A DNA stretch of 33,346 bases, from the NCBI GenBank assembly GCA_031549325.1, contig JAVBQA010000015.1, positions 1 to 33,346 of the forward strand. The letters run 5' to 3'. Each line of letters starts with the position of its first letter. Position 1 is the stretch's first letter. A model generated the notes under the pieces. That model saw only the letters and a program-made list of their open reading frames with translations, had not been told where the DNA came from and searched no databases. This document shows, in pieces, positions 19,293 to 27,039 of the stretch. The translations under genes were made by a program, and so were the position numbers. The DNA comes from JAJDGF01 sp031549325. Its GTDB lineage: Bacteria; Bacillota; Clostridia; Christensenellales; Aristaeellaceae.

Positions 19293-20909
19293 TTACCCCC
19301 ACAGCAGCGACAGCATCGGCACAACCTGCTTCTTGCGCGACACGATGCCGGGCAGGAACGCGTGGTGATCCTTCACATCCACGTTGAACGCCTGCTTGAT
19401 GACGTCCTCGTCGCCCACCACCAGCAGCTCGGTGCCCTCGCGCAGCACGTCGGTGAGCATCAGCAGCACCATGTCGTAGCCGCTCTTTTTCATGCTTTCG
19501 CGCATCACGGACAGCAGCTCGTCGATGCGCTTCAGCACGCGGTCGCTGTCTAGGCAGGTCACCTGGCCGATGCCGATGGGGTGTCCGGCGATCTGGAACT
19601 CCTTGAAGTCCGAGAAGATCAGCTCGCGCGCCGGTTTGTCCTCGGAGGAGCTGGCCGAGAAGATGGAGTAGCCCAGCTCATCAATGGATACGCCCGCGAT
19701 GCGCGCCATGCGCTCGGCCATGCGCACGTCGCGCTCGGTGCAGGTGGGGGATTTGAACATGACCGTGTCGGACACGATGGCCGCGCACATCAGACCGGCG
19801 AGCTTGGGCGGCGGCATGAGCCCTTTTTCCTGATACATGCTGCCGATGATGGTGGCCGTGGCGCCCACCGGCTCGTAGCGCGAGTAGATCGGCGCGCCGG
19901 TCAGCACGCCGCCCTGGCGGTGGTGGTCGATGATCTCGATGATCTCGGCCTGATCCAGCCCGGAGACCGACTGCCCGGCCTCGTTGTGATCCACCAGCAC
20001 CACGCGCTTGCGCTTGGGGCGGATCAAGTGGTATCTGGACAGCGTGCCCACCACGTGGTCGTGCTCGTCCAGAATCGGATAGCAGCGGTAGCGGCTTTGC
20101 AGCATGGCCTCGCGCACGTCGTCCATGTAATCGTCCAGGTGGAAGTGCACCAGGTCGGTGGTCTGACACACCCGGGAGATCGGGATGGACTGGTAGATCA
20201 TCCGCGCGGCGCGGTAGGCGTCGCACGGCGTTGAGATGACGCAGGTCGGGCTGTCGATGCCGCGAAACGCCTCGGAAAGCTCGCACTGGCACAGGATCAC
20301 GCTGCTTGCGCCCGCCTCGATCGCCTGGCGCACCAGCGCCTCCTGGTGGCCGCACAACACGACGGAGCCCTTTTGGATGGGCGTCTCCTGGCCGTCCGCC
20401 TGGGGCAGCGCGATCCGCACCTCGCCGGTGACCGAGTCGAACACGTTGCGCGTGTCGTTCAGGATGCGGCCCTCGAGCGAGCTCAGCAAATTGAACACTG
20501 GGATGTGGTCGGCCACCGGGTGCGCGATGGAATACATGTCAAATGTGGCGATGTCGCCCCGGGTCAGCATGCCATGCAGCGAGCCGTCGTCGTCCGTGAC
20601 AGGCAGCGCCAGGATCTTGGCGTCGTCGTGCAGCACCGACCAGGCGCGGTTCACCGTGACGGCCGCGCTCAGCGCCGGGGGCGTGTCGTACGCCAGGTCG
20701 CGCACCTGGGTGCGCACATTGTGCAGCAGCGTGGGCGGCTCGAATCCGAACCGGTCCAGCACCATCTGGGTCTCGTCTGTCACCTGTCCCAGCCGGGCCG
20801 CGCAAAACTCGCGGTCGCCCAGCGCGTTCCTGAGCGCCGCGTAGGCCATCGCCGACACGATCGAATCCGTGTCCGGGTTTCTGTGGCCGATCACGTAGAT
20901 TGGATCCAT
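19293..20909 (-). CDS. ppaC: Manganese-dependent inorganic pyrophosphatase with CBS-DRTGG-CBS regulatory insert
   Basis: This 538-aa family II (DHH) pyrophosphatase removes pyrophosphate from biosynthesis. The catalytic N-terminal motif GHRNPDTDSI lies at residues 6-15; VDHNE and IDHHRQGG follow in the second part of the DHH domain. Between them, about residues 65-300, are two CBS domains flanking a DRTGG domain. That insert makes the enzyme far longer than the roughly 310-aa simple form. Related clostridial enzymes are controlled by adenine nucleotides and diadenosine polyphosphates. The ATG at 20909 has GGAGG at good spacing; longer in-frame upstream sequence is not family-like. Confidence 0.95.
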   Translation of the reverse strand: MDPIYVIGHRNPDTDSIVSAMAYAALRNALGDREFCAARLGQVTDETQMVLDRFGFEPPTLLHNVRTQVRDLAYDTPPALSAAVTVNRAWSVLHDDAKILALPVTDDDGSLHGMLTRGDIATFDMYSIAHPVADHIPVFNLLSSLEGRILNDTRNVFDSVTGEVRIALPQADGQETPIQKGSVVLCGHQEALVRQAIEAGASSVILCQCELSEAFRGIDSPTCVISTPCDAYRAARMIYQSIPISRVCQTTDLVHFHLDDYMDDVREAMLQSRYRCYPILDEHDHVVGTLSRYHLIRPKRKRVVLVDHNEAGQSVSGLDQAEIIEIIDHHRQGGVLTGAPIYSRYEPVGATATIIGSMYQEKGLMPPPKLAGLMCAAIVSDTVMFKSPTCTERDVRMAERMARIAGVSIDELGYSIFSASSSEDKPARELIFSDFKEFQIAGHPIGIGQVTCLDSDRVLKRIDELLSVMRESMKKSGYDMVLLMLTDVLREGTELLVVGDEDVIKQAFNVDVKDHHAFLPGIVSRKKQVVPMLSLLWG

Positions 20910-20943
20910 GTGTAATCCTCCGGATGCGGATGTTCTTGCTGCC

Positions 20944-20972
20944 ATTATAGGGCAATCGCACCGAGCGCACAA
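20944..20972 (-). promoter_or_regulatory. Promoter of the pyrophosphatase gene
   Basis: Minus strand: a perfect TATAAT (20949-20944) lies 17 bp after TTGTGC (20972-20967), a weak -35. It is 35 bp before the ATG. Confidence 0.55.
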
Positions 20973-21044
20973 GCCCTTTTGCAAAAATAATCATGGCTGT
21001 TGACAAAGTGTTTGAGCAGCCGTATGTAATCATGAATTCTTCAC

Positions 21045-21073
21045 TTGACAAATCGGTTAGTTCACGCTAAACT
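21045..21073 (+). promoter_or_regulatory. Promoter of the feo operon
   Basis: A consensus TTGACA (21045-21050), 17-bp spacer and TAAACT (21068-21073). Palindromes at 21055-21072 and 21081-21098 cover the spacer/-10 and the start-site region. Confidence 0.75.
21055..21072. promoter_or_regulatory. DtxR-like operator 1 (imperfect)
   Basis: GGTTAG-N6-CTAAAC is an inverted repeat with one mismatch, resembling the TTAGGTTAG...CTAACC type of iron-repressor sites. It overlaps the promoter spacer and -10, so a bound repressor would exclude RNA polymerase. Confidence 0.5.
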
Positions 21074-21080
21074 ACTTTCG

Positions 21081-21098
21081 GGTTAGATAATTCTAACC
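21081..21098. promoter_or_regulatory. DtxR-like operator 2 (perfect palindrome)
   Basis: GGTTAGA-TAAT-TCTAACC is a perfect 7+7 inverted repeat, 26 bp centre to centre from operator 1. It falls just after the expected transcription start. The half-site resembles DtxR/IdeR/MntR-type boxes rather than the Fur box. Confidence 0.6.
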
Positions 21099-21136
21099 AA
21101 ACACGAAAGGCAACGATGAGCGGAGGGCGAATCCCA

Positions 21137-21361
21137 ATGATCAGAACACTGAATGACGTGCCCATCGGCCAAAGCGCCAATGTGGTGCGCGTAAACGGCG
21201 AGGGCGCCATCCGCCGCCGGATCATGGACATGGGCATCACCAAGGGCGTGCGTGTCTGGGTGCGCAAAGTCGCCCCCATGGGCGACCCGCTGGAGCTCAA
21301 CGTGCGCGGCTACGAGCTCTCCCTGCGCCGCGCCGACTGCGCGATGATCGAAGTGGAATAA
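21137..21361 (+). CDS. feoA: Ferrous iron transport protein A
   Basis: This 74-aa SH3-like cytoplasmic protein assists FeoB. MIRTLNDVPIGQSANVVRV and RRRIMDMGITKGVRVWVRK are typical FeoA blocks, and the C-terminal ELSLRRADCAMIEVE strand closes the barrel. The ATG at 21137 is preferred (GGAGGG 9 nt upstream and usual FeoA length). An ATG seven codons earlier at 21116 also has an AAAGG site and cannot be excluded. feoB follows 39 nt downstream in one iron-regulated operon. Confidence 0.93.
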   Translation: MIRTLNDVPIGQSANVVRVNGEGAIRRRIMDMGITKGVRVWVRKVAPMGDPLELNVRGYELSLRRADCAMIEVE

Positions 21362-21400
21362 AGGCGGGGCGTGGGGCACCCACTGAAGGGAGCAAACAAA

Positions 21401-23518
21401 ATGGCAATTCGCATCGCGCTGGCGGGGAATCCGAACAGCGGCAAGACCACCATGTTCAACGATCTGACGGGCAACCGCCAGTATGTGGGCAACTGGCCGG
21501 GCGTGACGGTGGAAAAAAAAGAAGGCAAGCTGCGGGGGACAGACGACATCTTCGTACAGGATCTGCCGGGCATCTACTCGCTGTCGCCGTACACACTGGA
21601 AGAGGTGGTTACGCGCAACTACCTGATCGCTGAGCACCCGGACGTGATTTTGAACATCGTCGACGCCAGCAACATCGAGCGCAACCTGTACCTGACCACG
21701 CAGCTGATCGAGATCGGGCTGCCGGTGGTGATCGCGCTGAACATGATCGACGTGGTCCGCAAGAACGGCGACACCATCGACATGGACAAGCTCGGGCGGA
21801 CGCTGGGGTGCGAAGTTATCGAGACCTCGGCGCTGAAGGGCGAGGGTTCCAGAAAGGCCGCCGAGCGCGCCGCCGAGCTGGCAAAGTTCCGCGTGAAGCA
21901 GGAGCACCCCCACGTGTTTTCCGGCACGGTGGAGCACGCGCTGGCCCACATCGAGGACATCATCAACGAAAAGGTGGAGCAGGATCACCGGCGGTTCTAC
22001 ACCGTTAAGCTGTTCGAGCGCGACCGGAAGGTGATGGATCAGCTGAAGCTGGACCAGGCGACGCGGGCCGAGATCGAGCGGATCATCCAAAGCGCGGAGA
22101 AGGAGCTGGATGACGACGCCGAGTCGATCATCACCAACGACCGCTACGACTACATCGCCAGGCTGGTTCAAAAGTGCGTGGTTCGAAAGCGGGCGCACGG
22201 CGAGCTGAGCGCCTCGGACCGGATCGACAAGGTGCTGACCAACCGCGTGTTCGCGCTGCCCATCTTTGCGCTGGTGATGATCCTGGTGTACTACGTGTCG
22301 GTCACCACGGTGGGGCAAATCGTGACCGACTTCACCAATGAGACGCTCTTTGGCCAGTGGATCCTGCCCAACCTGCAGTCCTGGCTGGAATCGGTCAGCG
22401 CCGCGCCCTGGCTGATCGGGCTGCTGACGGACGGCATCGTGGGGGGCGTCGGGTCCGTGCTGGGGTTCGTGCCCCAGATGGTGATCTTGTTTCTGTTCCT
22501 GGCGCTGCTGGAGGACTGCGGCTACATGTCGCGGATCGCGTTCATCATGGACCGGATGTTCAGGCGGTTCGGCTTGTCGGGCAAGAGTTTCATCCCGATG
22601 CTGATCGGCTCGGGCTGCGGCGTGCCGGGCATCATGGCCAGCAGGACGATTGAAAACGAAGCCGACCGGCGCATGACGATCATGACGACCACGTTCATCC
22701 CCTGTGGCGCAAAGATGCCGGTGGTGGCGATGATCGCGGGCGCTGTGTTCGGCGGCGCGTGGTGGGTGGCCCCGAGCGCTTACTTTATCGGCGTGCTGGC
22801 GGTGATCGTGTCCGGGCTGATGCTGAAGAAAACCAAGCTGTTCGCGGGCGAGGTGACGCCGTTTGTGATGGAGCTGCCCGCGTACCACTGGCCCGCGCCG
22901 GGCAATGTCTTCAGAAGCGTGTGGGAGCGCGGCTGGTCGTTCGTCAGGAAGGCGGGCACGCTGATTCTGCTGGCCAGCATCCTGATCTGGTTCCTGTCTA
23001 ACTTCGGGTTTGTGAGTGGCGGGTTTGGCATGGTCGCCGACATGAACCAGAGCGTCCTGGCGCGGCTGGGAAGCCTGCTGGTGCCGGTGTTCGCGCCGCT
23101 CGGGTTTGGCAACTGGGAGAGCGTGGTGGCCACGGTGATGGGGCTGATGGCCAAGGAACAGGTGCTGAGCGTGTTTGGCGTGTTGTTCGGCGTCGGAGAG
23201 GACGGCGTGGAGGCCGTGTTCCGAATGAACTACTCGGCGCTGGCGGCGTATTCGTTCCTGCTGTTCAACTTGCTGTGCGCGCCGTGCTTCGCGGCGATGG
23301 GCGCGATCAAGCGCGAGATGAACAGCGCCAGGTGGACGGGGTTCGCGATCGGGTATCAGTGCGCGTTCGCATACGCAGTGTCGCTGATGGTGTACCAGTT
23401 CGGGCGGATGCTTTCCGGCCACTTCGGCGCGGGCAGCGTGTGCGCGCTGCTGGTGCTGGCGGGGCTGCTGTGGATGCTGTTTCGGCCGACTGGAAATCGG
23501 GTATTTTATGGTCGGTAG
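21401..23518 (+). CDS. feoB: Ferrous iron transporter B
   Basis: This 705-aa inner-membrane Fe(II) transporter has an N-terminal G-protein domain: G1 loop GNPNSGKTT (residues 9-17), the G3 DLPG near 57 and the G4 NMID near 119. A helical spacer (about 165-270) and the membrane core with two inverted Gate domains follow. The cysteine-containing gate motifs are SGCGVPGIMASR and IPCGAKMPVVAMIAG. The C-terminal LCAPCFAAMGAIKRE is also conserved. Length is normal. The start has GAAGGGAG upstream and begins directly with the G domain; upstream in-frame residues are not family-like. Confidence 0.97.
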   Translation: MAIRIALAGNPNSGKTTMFNDLTGNRQYVGNWPGVTVEKKEGKLRGTDDIFVQDLPGIYSLSPYTLEEVVTRNYLIAEHPDVILNIVDASNIERNLYLTTQLIEIGLPVVIALNMIDVVRKNGDTIDMDKLGRTLGCEVIETSALKGEGSRKAAERAAELAKFRVKQEHPHVFSGTVEHALAHIEDIINEKVEQDHRRFYTVKLFERDRKVMDQLKLDQATRAEIERIIQSAEKELDDDAESIITNDRYDYIARLVQKCVVRKRAHGELSASDRIDKVLTNRVFALPIFALVMILVYYVSVTTVGQIVTDFTNETLFGQWILPNLQSWLESVSAAPWLIGLLTDGIVGGVGSVLGFVPQMVILFLFLALLEDCGYMSRIAFIMDRMFRRFGLSGKSFIPMLIGSGCGVPGIMASRTIENEADRRMTIMTTTFIPCGAKMPVVAMIAGAVFGGAWWVAPSAYFIGVLAVIVSGLMLKKTKLFAGEVTPFVMELPAYHWPAPGNVFRSVWERGWSFVRKAGTLILLASILIWFLSNFGFVSGGFGMVADMNQSVLARLGSLLVPVFAPLGFGNWESVVATVMGLMAKEQVLSVFGVLFGVGEDGVEAVFRMNYSALAAYSFLLFNLLCAPCFAAMGAIKREMNSARWTGFAIGYQCAFAYAVSLMVYQFGRMLSGHFGAGSVCALLVLAGLLWMLFRPTGNRVFYGR

Positions 23519-23527
23519 GTGATGAAT

Positions 23528-23689
23528 ATGGCGACGTTTTGGATTTCGGCCGGGTTGCTCGTTGTGGTGGGTCTGATCATCTGGAAGATGGTGTCGGACA
23601 AGAAAAAGGGCAAGAGCGGCTGTGGATGCGGCTGCGAGAATTGCCCGTCCGGCGGCATGTGCCACCCTGAGCAAAAGCCGAAGGAATGA
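23528..23689 (+). CDS. FeoB-associated Cys-rich membrane protein
   Basis: This 53-aa protein has a single transmembrane helix (WISAGLLVVVGLIIWKMV, about residues 4-21) and a lysine-rich turn. Its tail holds five cysteines, in SGCGCGCENCPSGGMC (about residues 30-45). This matches the small FeoB-associated family found beside feoB in many Bacillota, where it may deliver or shield Fe(II) at the inner face (role inferred, not proven). The ATG at 23528 is chosen for spacing from AGGTG at 23517-23521; an ATG two codons earlier abuts that site. It starts 9 nt after feoB. Confidence 0.88.
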   Translation: MATFWISAGLLVVVGLIIWKMVSDKKKGKSGCGCGCENCPSGGMCHPEQKPKE

Positions 23690-23733
23690 AAAAGGGGATT
23701 CAGCGCCCGATAGGCGCTGGATCCCCTTTTTTT
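23690..23733. terminator. Rho-independent terminator of the feo operon, probably bidirectional
   Basis: A 14-bp stem with one G-U pair (GGGGATTCAGCGCC with GGCGCTGGATCCCC, loop CGATA) is followed by seven T. An A run before the stem gives a U tract on the opposite strand, so it can also end the ABC operon 2 transcript coming the other way. Confidence 0.92.
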
Positions 23734-23761
23734 GCGCAACGAAAACGCCGGGAGGCATCAC

Positions 23762-23775
23762 AGGGCCGCGGCCCT
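23762..23775. other. 14-bp perfect palindrome near the end of ABC operon 2
   Basis: AGGGCCGCGGCCCT is fully self-complementary. It lies 21 nt beyond the permease stop, between that gene and the shared terminator. It could be chance in GC-rich DNA. Confidence 0.25.
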
Positions 23776-23795
23776 CGATTCTCGCCGGCGGGGCG

Positions 23796-24620
23796 TCAGC
23801 CCTTGACCGAGCCGGCCATCATGCCCTTGACCAGCTTGTCCTGCCCAATGATGAACGCGATGATCATCGGCACGGCGCTGAGCGTTAGCACAGTCATGAT
23901 CATCGGCGTGTTGGCCGTGTACTCGCCCTGGTAATCCCAGATGGCCAGCGGCAGCGTCCTGGCGCCCACCGACTGGGTCAGAATCAGCACGAAGCTGAAC
24001 TCGTTCCACATGTTGATCGAGTTGTAGATTCCGAGTGTCGCCAGCCCGGGCAGGCTCAGCGGCAGGATCACCTTGAAAAACGTGCCGAACAGCGAGCAGC
24101 CGTCGATCGACGCCGCTTCCTCCATCTCGCCAGGGATCAGCTTCATGAACCCGGTCAGAATGAACACGGAAATCGGCAGGTTGAACGCTACATAGGGGCC
24201 GATCAGCGCGCCCAGCGTGTCGTAAAGCCCGATGTTGTTCGTCAGGATGAACACCGGGATGAACGCCACGTGGATCGGGATGGACATGCACGCCACCACC
24301 AGGGCGAACAGCACCGCCGTCACCCGGAACTTCAGCCGCGCGAACACAAACGCCGCCAGCGACGTGCACCCGAGCAGGATCGCCAGCGACACGACCGTGA
24401 CCGTCAGCGAGTTCAGCAGAAAACGCGGAAAATTGCCCTGCAGCACTTTCAGGTAGTTGCCGAACGAAAAATTCTTGGGCAGCGCGAACACGCCGTTCAT
24501 GAACATTTCCATCTGGCCCTTGAACGAATTGAGCACCATGAACACGAACGGGAACACCGCGATGAGCAGCCAGAACACGCACAGCAGCAGAATCAGACTG
24601 CGACCGATCCACTTCTTCAT
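23796..24620 (-). CDS. Carbohydrate ABC transporter permease (MsmG/MalG type)
   Basis: This 274-aa membrane protein has six predicted helices and begins with MKKWIGRSLILLLCVFWLLIAVFPF-type first-helix sequence. The EAA loop is MEEAASIDGCSLFGTFFKVI near residues 166-185. It ends MMAGSVKG, as this family does. The ribosome site AGGGGG overlaps the TAG stop of the preceding permease, 3 nt away. It is the last gene of the operon, and no ATPase gene follows. Confidence 0.94.
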   Translation of the reverse strand: MKKWIGRSLILLLCVFWLLIAVFPFVFMVLNSFKGQMEMFMNGVFALPKNFSFGNYLKVLQGNFPRFLLNSLTVTVVSLAILLGCTSLAAFVFARLKFRVTAVLFALVVACMSIPIHVAFIPVFILTNNIGLYDTLGALIGPYVAFNLPISVFILTGFMKLIPGEMEEAASIDGCSLFGTFFKVILPLSLPGLATLGIYNSINMWNEFSFVLILTQSVGARTLPLAIWDYQGEYTANTPMIMTVLTLSAVPMIIAFIIGQDKLVKGMMAGSVKG

Positions 24621-24623
24621 CGG

Positions 24624-25523
24624 CTAGTCCCCCTTCCGGTTCATCAGCCGGATGGACACCAGCGAGAAGATCGTGATGAACAGAAACATCGCCGACGCCA
24701 CCGTCGCGCCGTAGCTCATCATCTGCTCGGCGAACGACTTCTTGTACATGTAGGTGGCCATCAGCTCGGTGGAGCCGCTGGGGCCGCCGCCGGTCATGAC
24801 GTAGATCAGATCGAAGTATTTCAGCGAGCCCACCATGGACATGGTGACCGCGCTCTTGATCGTGGGCATCAGCATGGGCAGCGCGCACCTGAAAAAGTAC
24901 TGGCGGCGCGTGGCGCCGTCGATGATGCTGGCCTCGTAGACCTCCTCGGGCAGGCCGCCCAGCCCCGCCAGGTAATACACCATGTAAAACGGGATGAACT
25001 GCCAGCAGATCACGCCCACCACAGCGTACAGCGCGATGTGGGGATTGCCCAGGAAATCGATGCCCTTGAGCCCGACCAGCTTCAGCAGCGCGGCGACCAG
25101 GCCGTAGTTGGGCTCATACACGTACTTGAACAGAAAACCGATCGCCACCGACGACATCAATAGCGGCAGAAACCAGGCCACCTTGAACAGGTTGAACTTC
25201 TTGCCAGCCGTGTCCAGGATGTACGCCAGCCCCATGCCGATAGGCATCTGGAACACGATGGACAGCACCACGATGATCAGATTGTTTCCGAGCGCCCGGA
25301 TGAATCGGTAGTCCTTCAGCAGCTCGGCCCAGTTTTGAAGCCCCACGAACTGGGTGCGGGGGCCGATGCCGTTCCAGTTGAACAGGCTGATCTGCAGCGA
25401 CGAGAAGATCGAGTAGAACATGAACACGCCCAAAAAGAAAAACGTGGGCGCCAGAAACACGACCGCGCAGATCACGGCCTGGCGCTTTCTGGCCTGCAGG
25501 GAGGCTGGCTTTGGTTGAACCAT
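24624..25523 (-). CDS. Carbohydrate ABC transporter permease (MsmF/MalF type)
   Basis: This 299-aa membrane protein has a short charged N-terminus (QARKRQAV) and a first helix VVFLAPTFFFLGVFMFYSIF. The EAA loop reads VYEASIIDGATRRQYFFRCALP near residues 194-214. It forms the channel with the downstream MsmG-type permease. The ATG at 25523 has GAGGTG at good spacing; a GTG three codons upstream is less well placed. Confidence 0.93.
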   Translation of the reverse strand: MVQPKPASLQARKRQAVICAVVFLAPTFFFLGVFMFYSIFSSLQISLFNWNGIGPRTQFVGLQNWAELLKDYRFIRALGNNLIIVVLSIVFQMPIGMGLAYILDTAGKKFNLFKVAWFLPLLMSSVAIGFLFKYVYEPNYGLVAALLKLVGLKGIDFLGNPHIALYAVVGVICWQFIPFYMVYYLAGLGGLPEEVYEASIIDGATRRQYFFRCALPMLMPTIKSAVTMSMVGSLKYFDLIYVMTGGGPSGSTELMATYMYKKSFAEQMMSYGATVASAMFLFITIFSLVSIRLMNRKGD

Positions 25524-25550
25524 GGGCAACACCTCGCGTGTGTAATCAGC

Positions 25551-25574
25551 GGGGGCACGGTTGCCCGTGCCCCC
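25551..25574 (-). promoter_or_regulatory. Intercistronic stem-loop after the second binding-protein gene
   Basis: GGGGGCACGG-TTGC-CCGTGCCCCC is a perfect 10-bp stem. On the transcript it starts 24 nt after the binding-protein stop and ends 27 nt before the permease start, nearly the same geometry as the stem-loop at 15690-15720 in the other importer operon. Confidence 0.75.
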
Positions 25575-25598
25575 GGCAGGTGGCTCCGAAATGTCGGG

Positions 25599-26873
25599 CT
25601 ACTTCGCGGCAGCCTCTTTGGCCATCGCTTCTTCCATCAGCTTGTTGACCTCTTCCGGGGTCTTGGTCAGCCCAAACAGCTCCTGGCTGGTGCTCTTGTG
25701 CAGCTCAGACATGGAAGGGCTCAGATACTGGTCATACCACAGCTGGATGGACTTCGCGTTCTCGACGATCTTCAGCAGCTCGGCCAGCTTCGCGTCGGTG
25801 ATCTGCTCGCTGATGCCCTTCACCGGCGGGATCTTGCCCGCGGCCACGCGGTCCTTGATGCCCTGCTCATCCAGCATGGACACGATGGCGTTGAACGCCA
25901 CCTCGGGCGCCTTGCTGCTGGCCGACACATGGTAGAAGTTGTCGCCCACGGTGCCAACCAGCGCCGTCGGGTCGCCCTTGCCGCCCTCGACCATCGGGAA
26001 CGGAACCATCCCGAGGTTGGGCAGGAAGTCCGGGTTCTCGCTCGTCATGGAGGAAATGGCCCAGCTGCCCATCAGGTACATGCCGGCGTCGCCGGTGTAC
26101 AGCATCATGCGCGACTGGCCGCTGTCCTCGTCCAGCCCGTTGAAGCCGTTGACGAAGTAGTTCTTGTTCACCAGCTCCTGCAGCTTGTTGCCGGCCTCGG
26201 TGAACGCCGGATCCTCGAAGCTGCCGCCCGGAAGGCGGTTGGCGGCCTTGGAGAACACGTCATTGCCGCCGATCCTGTCCACCAGGTACATGTACCACAT
26301 GGAGCCCGTCCACATGGTCTTGTTCGCCAGCGAGATGGGCGCGATGCCCTTTTCCAGCAGCTTGTCAGCTGCGGCTTCGAGCTCGGCCATCGTGGTGGGC
26401 GGCGTCAGGCCGTTGTCCTCAAACACCTTTTTGTTGTAGAACAGCATCGCAACCGCGATGTTCTCCACCGGCACGCCCCACACCTTGCCGTCAAACGTGG
26501 CCTGGGAAATGGCGGCGTCCATCCACTTGTCCTTGACGGGCTCCATGTAGGGGGTCAGGTCGGCGATCACGCCCGCGTTGGCATAGGCAACCATCGGGCC
26601 GCCCGACCAGCTGAAGAAGATGTCCGGCGCGGCGTTGGCGCCGATGGCAACCTTGATCTTGTCCTTGTAGGCGTCGTTTTCCACCGGAACCACGTCCACA
26701 TGGTTGCCGCTGGCGGCTTCGTAGCGGTCCATCGCGCTCTGGACGGCGGCCTTGGGCAGCTCCTGCGTCTGGCAGTGCCACATGGTGACGGTCTCCGCAT
26801 AGGCGGCGCTAAGGCTCAGCACCATCAGAAGCGCCAACGCCAGCGCCAGGGTCTTGTTCCGAAGTTTCCTCAT
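25599..26873 (-). CDS. Carbohydrate ABC transporter substrate-binding protein (MsmE-like)
   Basis: This 424-aa secreted protein has a signal peptide (MRKLRNKTLALALALLMVLS..., cleavage after AAYA at about residue 26) and no lipobox cysteine. The mature part starts ETVTMWHCQTQELPKAAVQSAMDRYEA, and a later FYNKKVFEDNGLTPP segment is typical of family 1 binding proteins. The start at 26873 has GGAGGG upstream and the only sensible signal peptide; longer in-frame sequence would overlap the promoter. The ligand is unknown, probably a sugar. Confidence 0.92.
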   Translation of the reverse strand: MRKLRNKTLALALALLMVLSLSAAYAETVTMWHCQTQELPKAAVQSAMDRYEAASGNHVDVVPVENDAYKDKIKVAIGANAAPDIFFSWSGGPMVAYANAGVIADLTPYMEPVKDKWMDAAISQATFDGKVWGVPVENIAVAMLFYNKKVFEDNGLTPPTTMAELEAAADKLLEKGIAPISLANKTMWTGSMWYMYLVDRIGGNDVFSKAANRLPGGSFEDPAFTEAGNKLQELVNKNYFVNGFNGLDEDSGQSRMMLYTGDAGMYLMGSWAISSMTSENPDFLPNLGMVPFPMVEGGKGDPTALVGTVGDNFYHVSASSKAPEVAFNAIVSMLDEQGIKDRVAAGKIPPVKGISEQITDAKLAELLKIVENAKSIQLWYDQYLSPSMSELHKSTSQELFGLTKTPEEVNKLMEEAMAKEAAAK

Positions 26874-26891
26874 GAAAAATACCCTCCTAGA

Positions 26892-26911
26892 ATTTGTGAT
26901 GAGTGACAAAT
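26892..26911. promoter_or_regulatory. Putative operator downstream of the ABC operon 2 start site
   Basis: ATTTGT-N8-ACAAAT is a 6+6 inverted repeat just beyond the -10, where a repressor would act. No local regulator gene is present to pair with it. Confidence 0.4.
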
Positions 26912-26913
26912 GG

Positions 26914-26942
26914 AGTATACAATATGAAATTAACCTTGTCAA
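26914..26942 (-). promoter_or_regulatory. Strong sigma-A promoter of ABC operon 2
   Basis: Minus strand: TTGACA (26942-26937), 17 bp, TATACT (26919-26914), only one base from consensus overall. The leader to the ATG is about 35 nt. Confidence 0.85.
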
Positions 26943-26958
26943 TGTGTTCTTAACATTG
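26940..26958. promoter_or_regulatory. Inverted repeat overlapping the ABC operon 2 -35 edge
   Basis: CAATGT-N7-ACATTG overlaps the -35 by three bases. It is a candidate site for a regulator; its half-site differs from that at 26892-26911. Confidence 0.35.
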
Positions 26959-26993
26959 CGCCAAATATTCCAAATAACTGGCCAAAAATTGCG

Positions 26994-27022
26994 AAAACGG
27001 GCGCGATATGCGCGCCCGTTTT
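26994..27022 (-). terminator. Terminator of the CAP-domain gene
   Basis: AAAACGGGCGCG pairs with CGCGCCCGTTTT (12 bp, 5-nt loop). On the minus strand the stem ends in a U run, 18 nt after the stop codon. Confidence 0.85.
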
Positions 27023-27039
27023 ATGATGGGATTGAGAGA

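Noticed and set aside
21083..23761. 892-codon open frame antisense to feoA-feoB
   Set aside because: His/Arg/Gln-rich shadow of feoB; feoB has complete motifs on the other strand.
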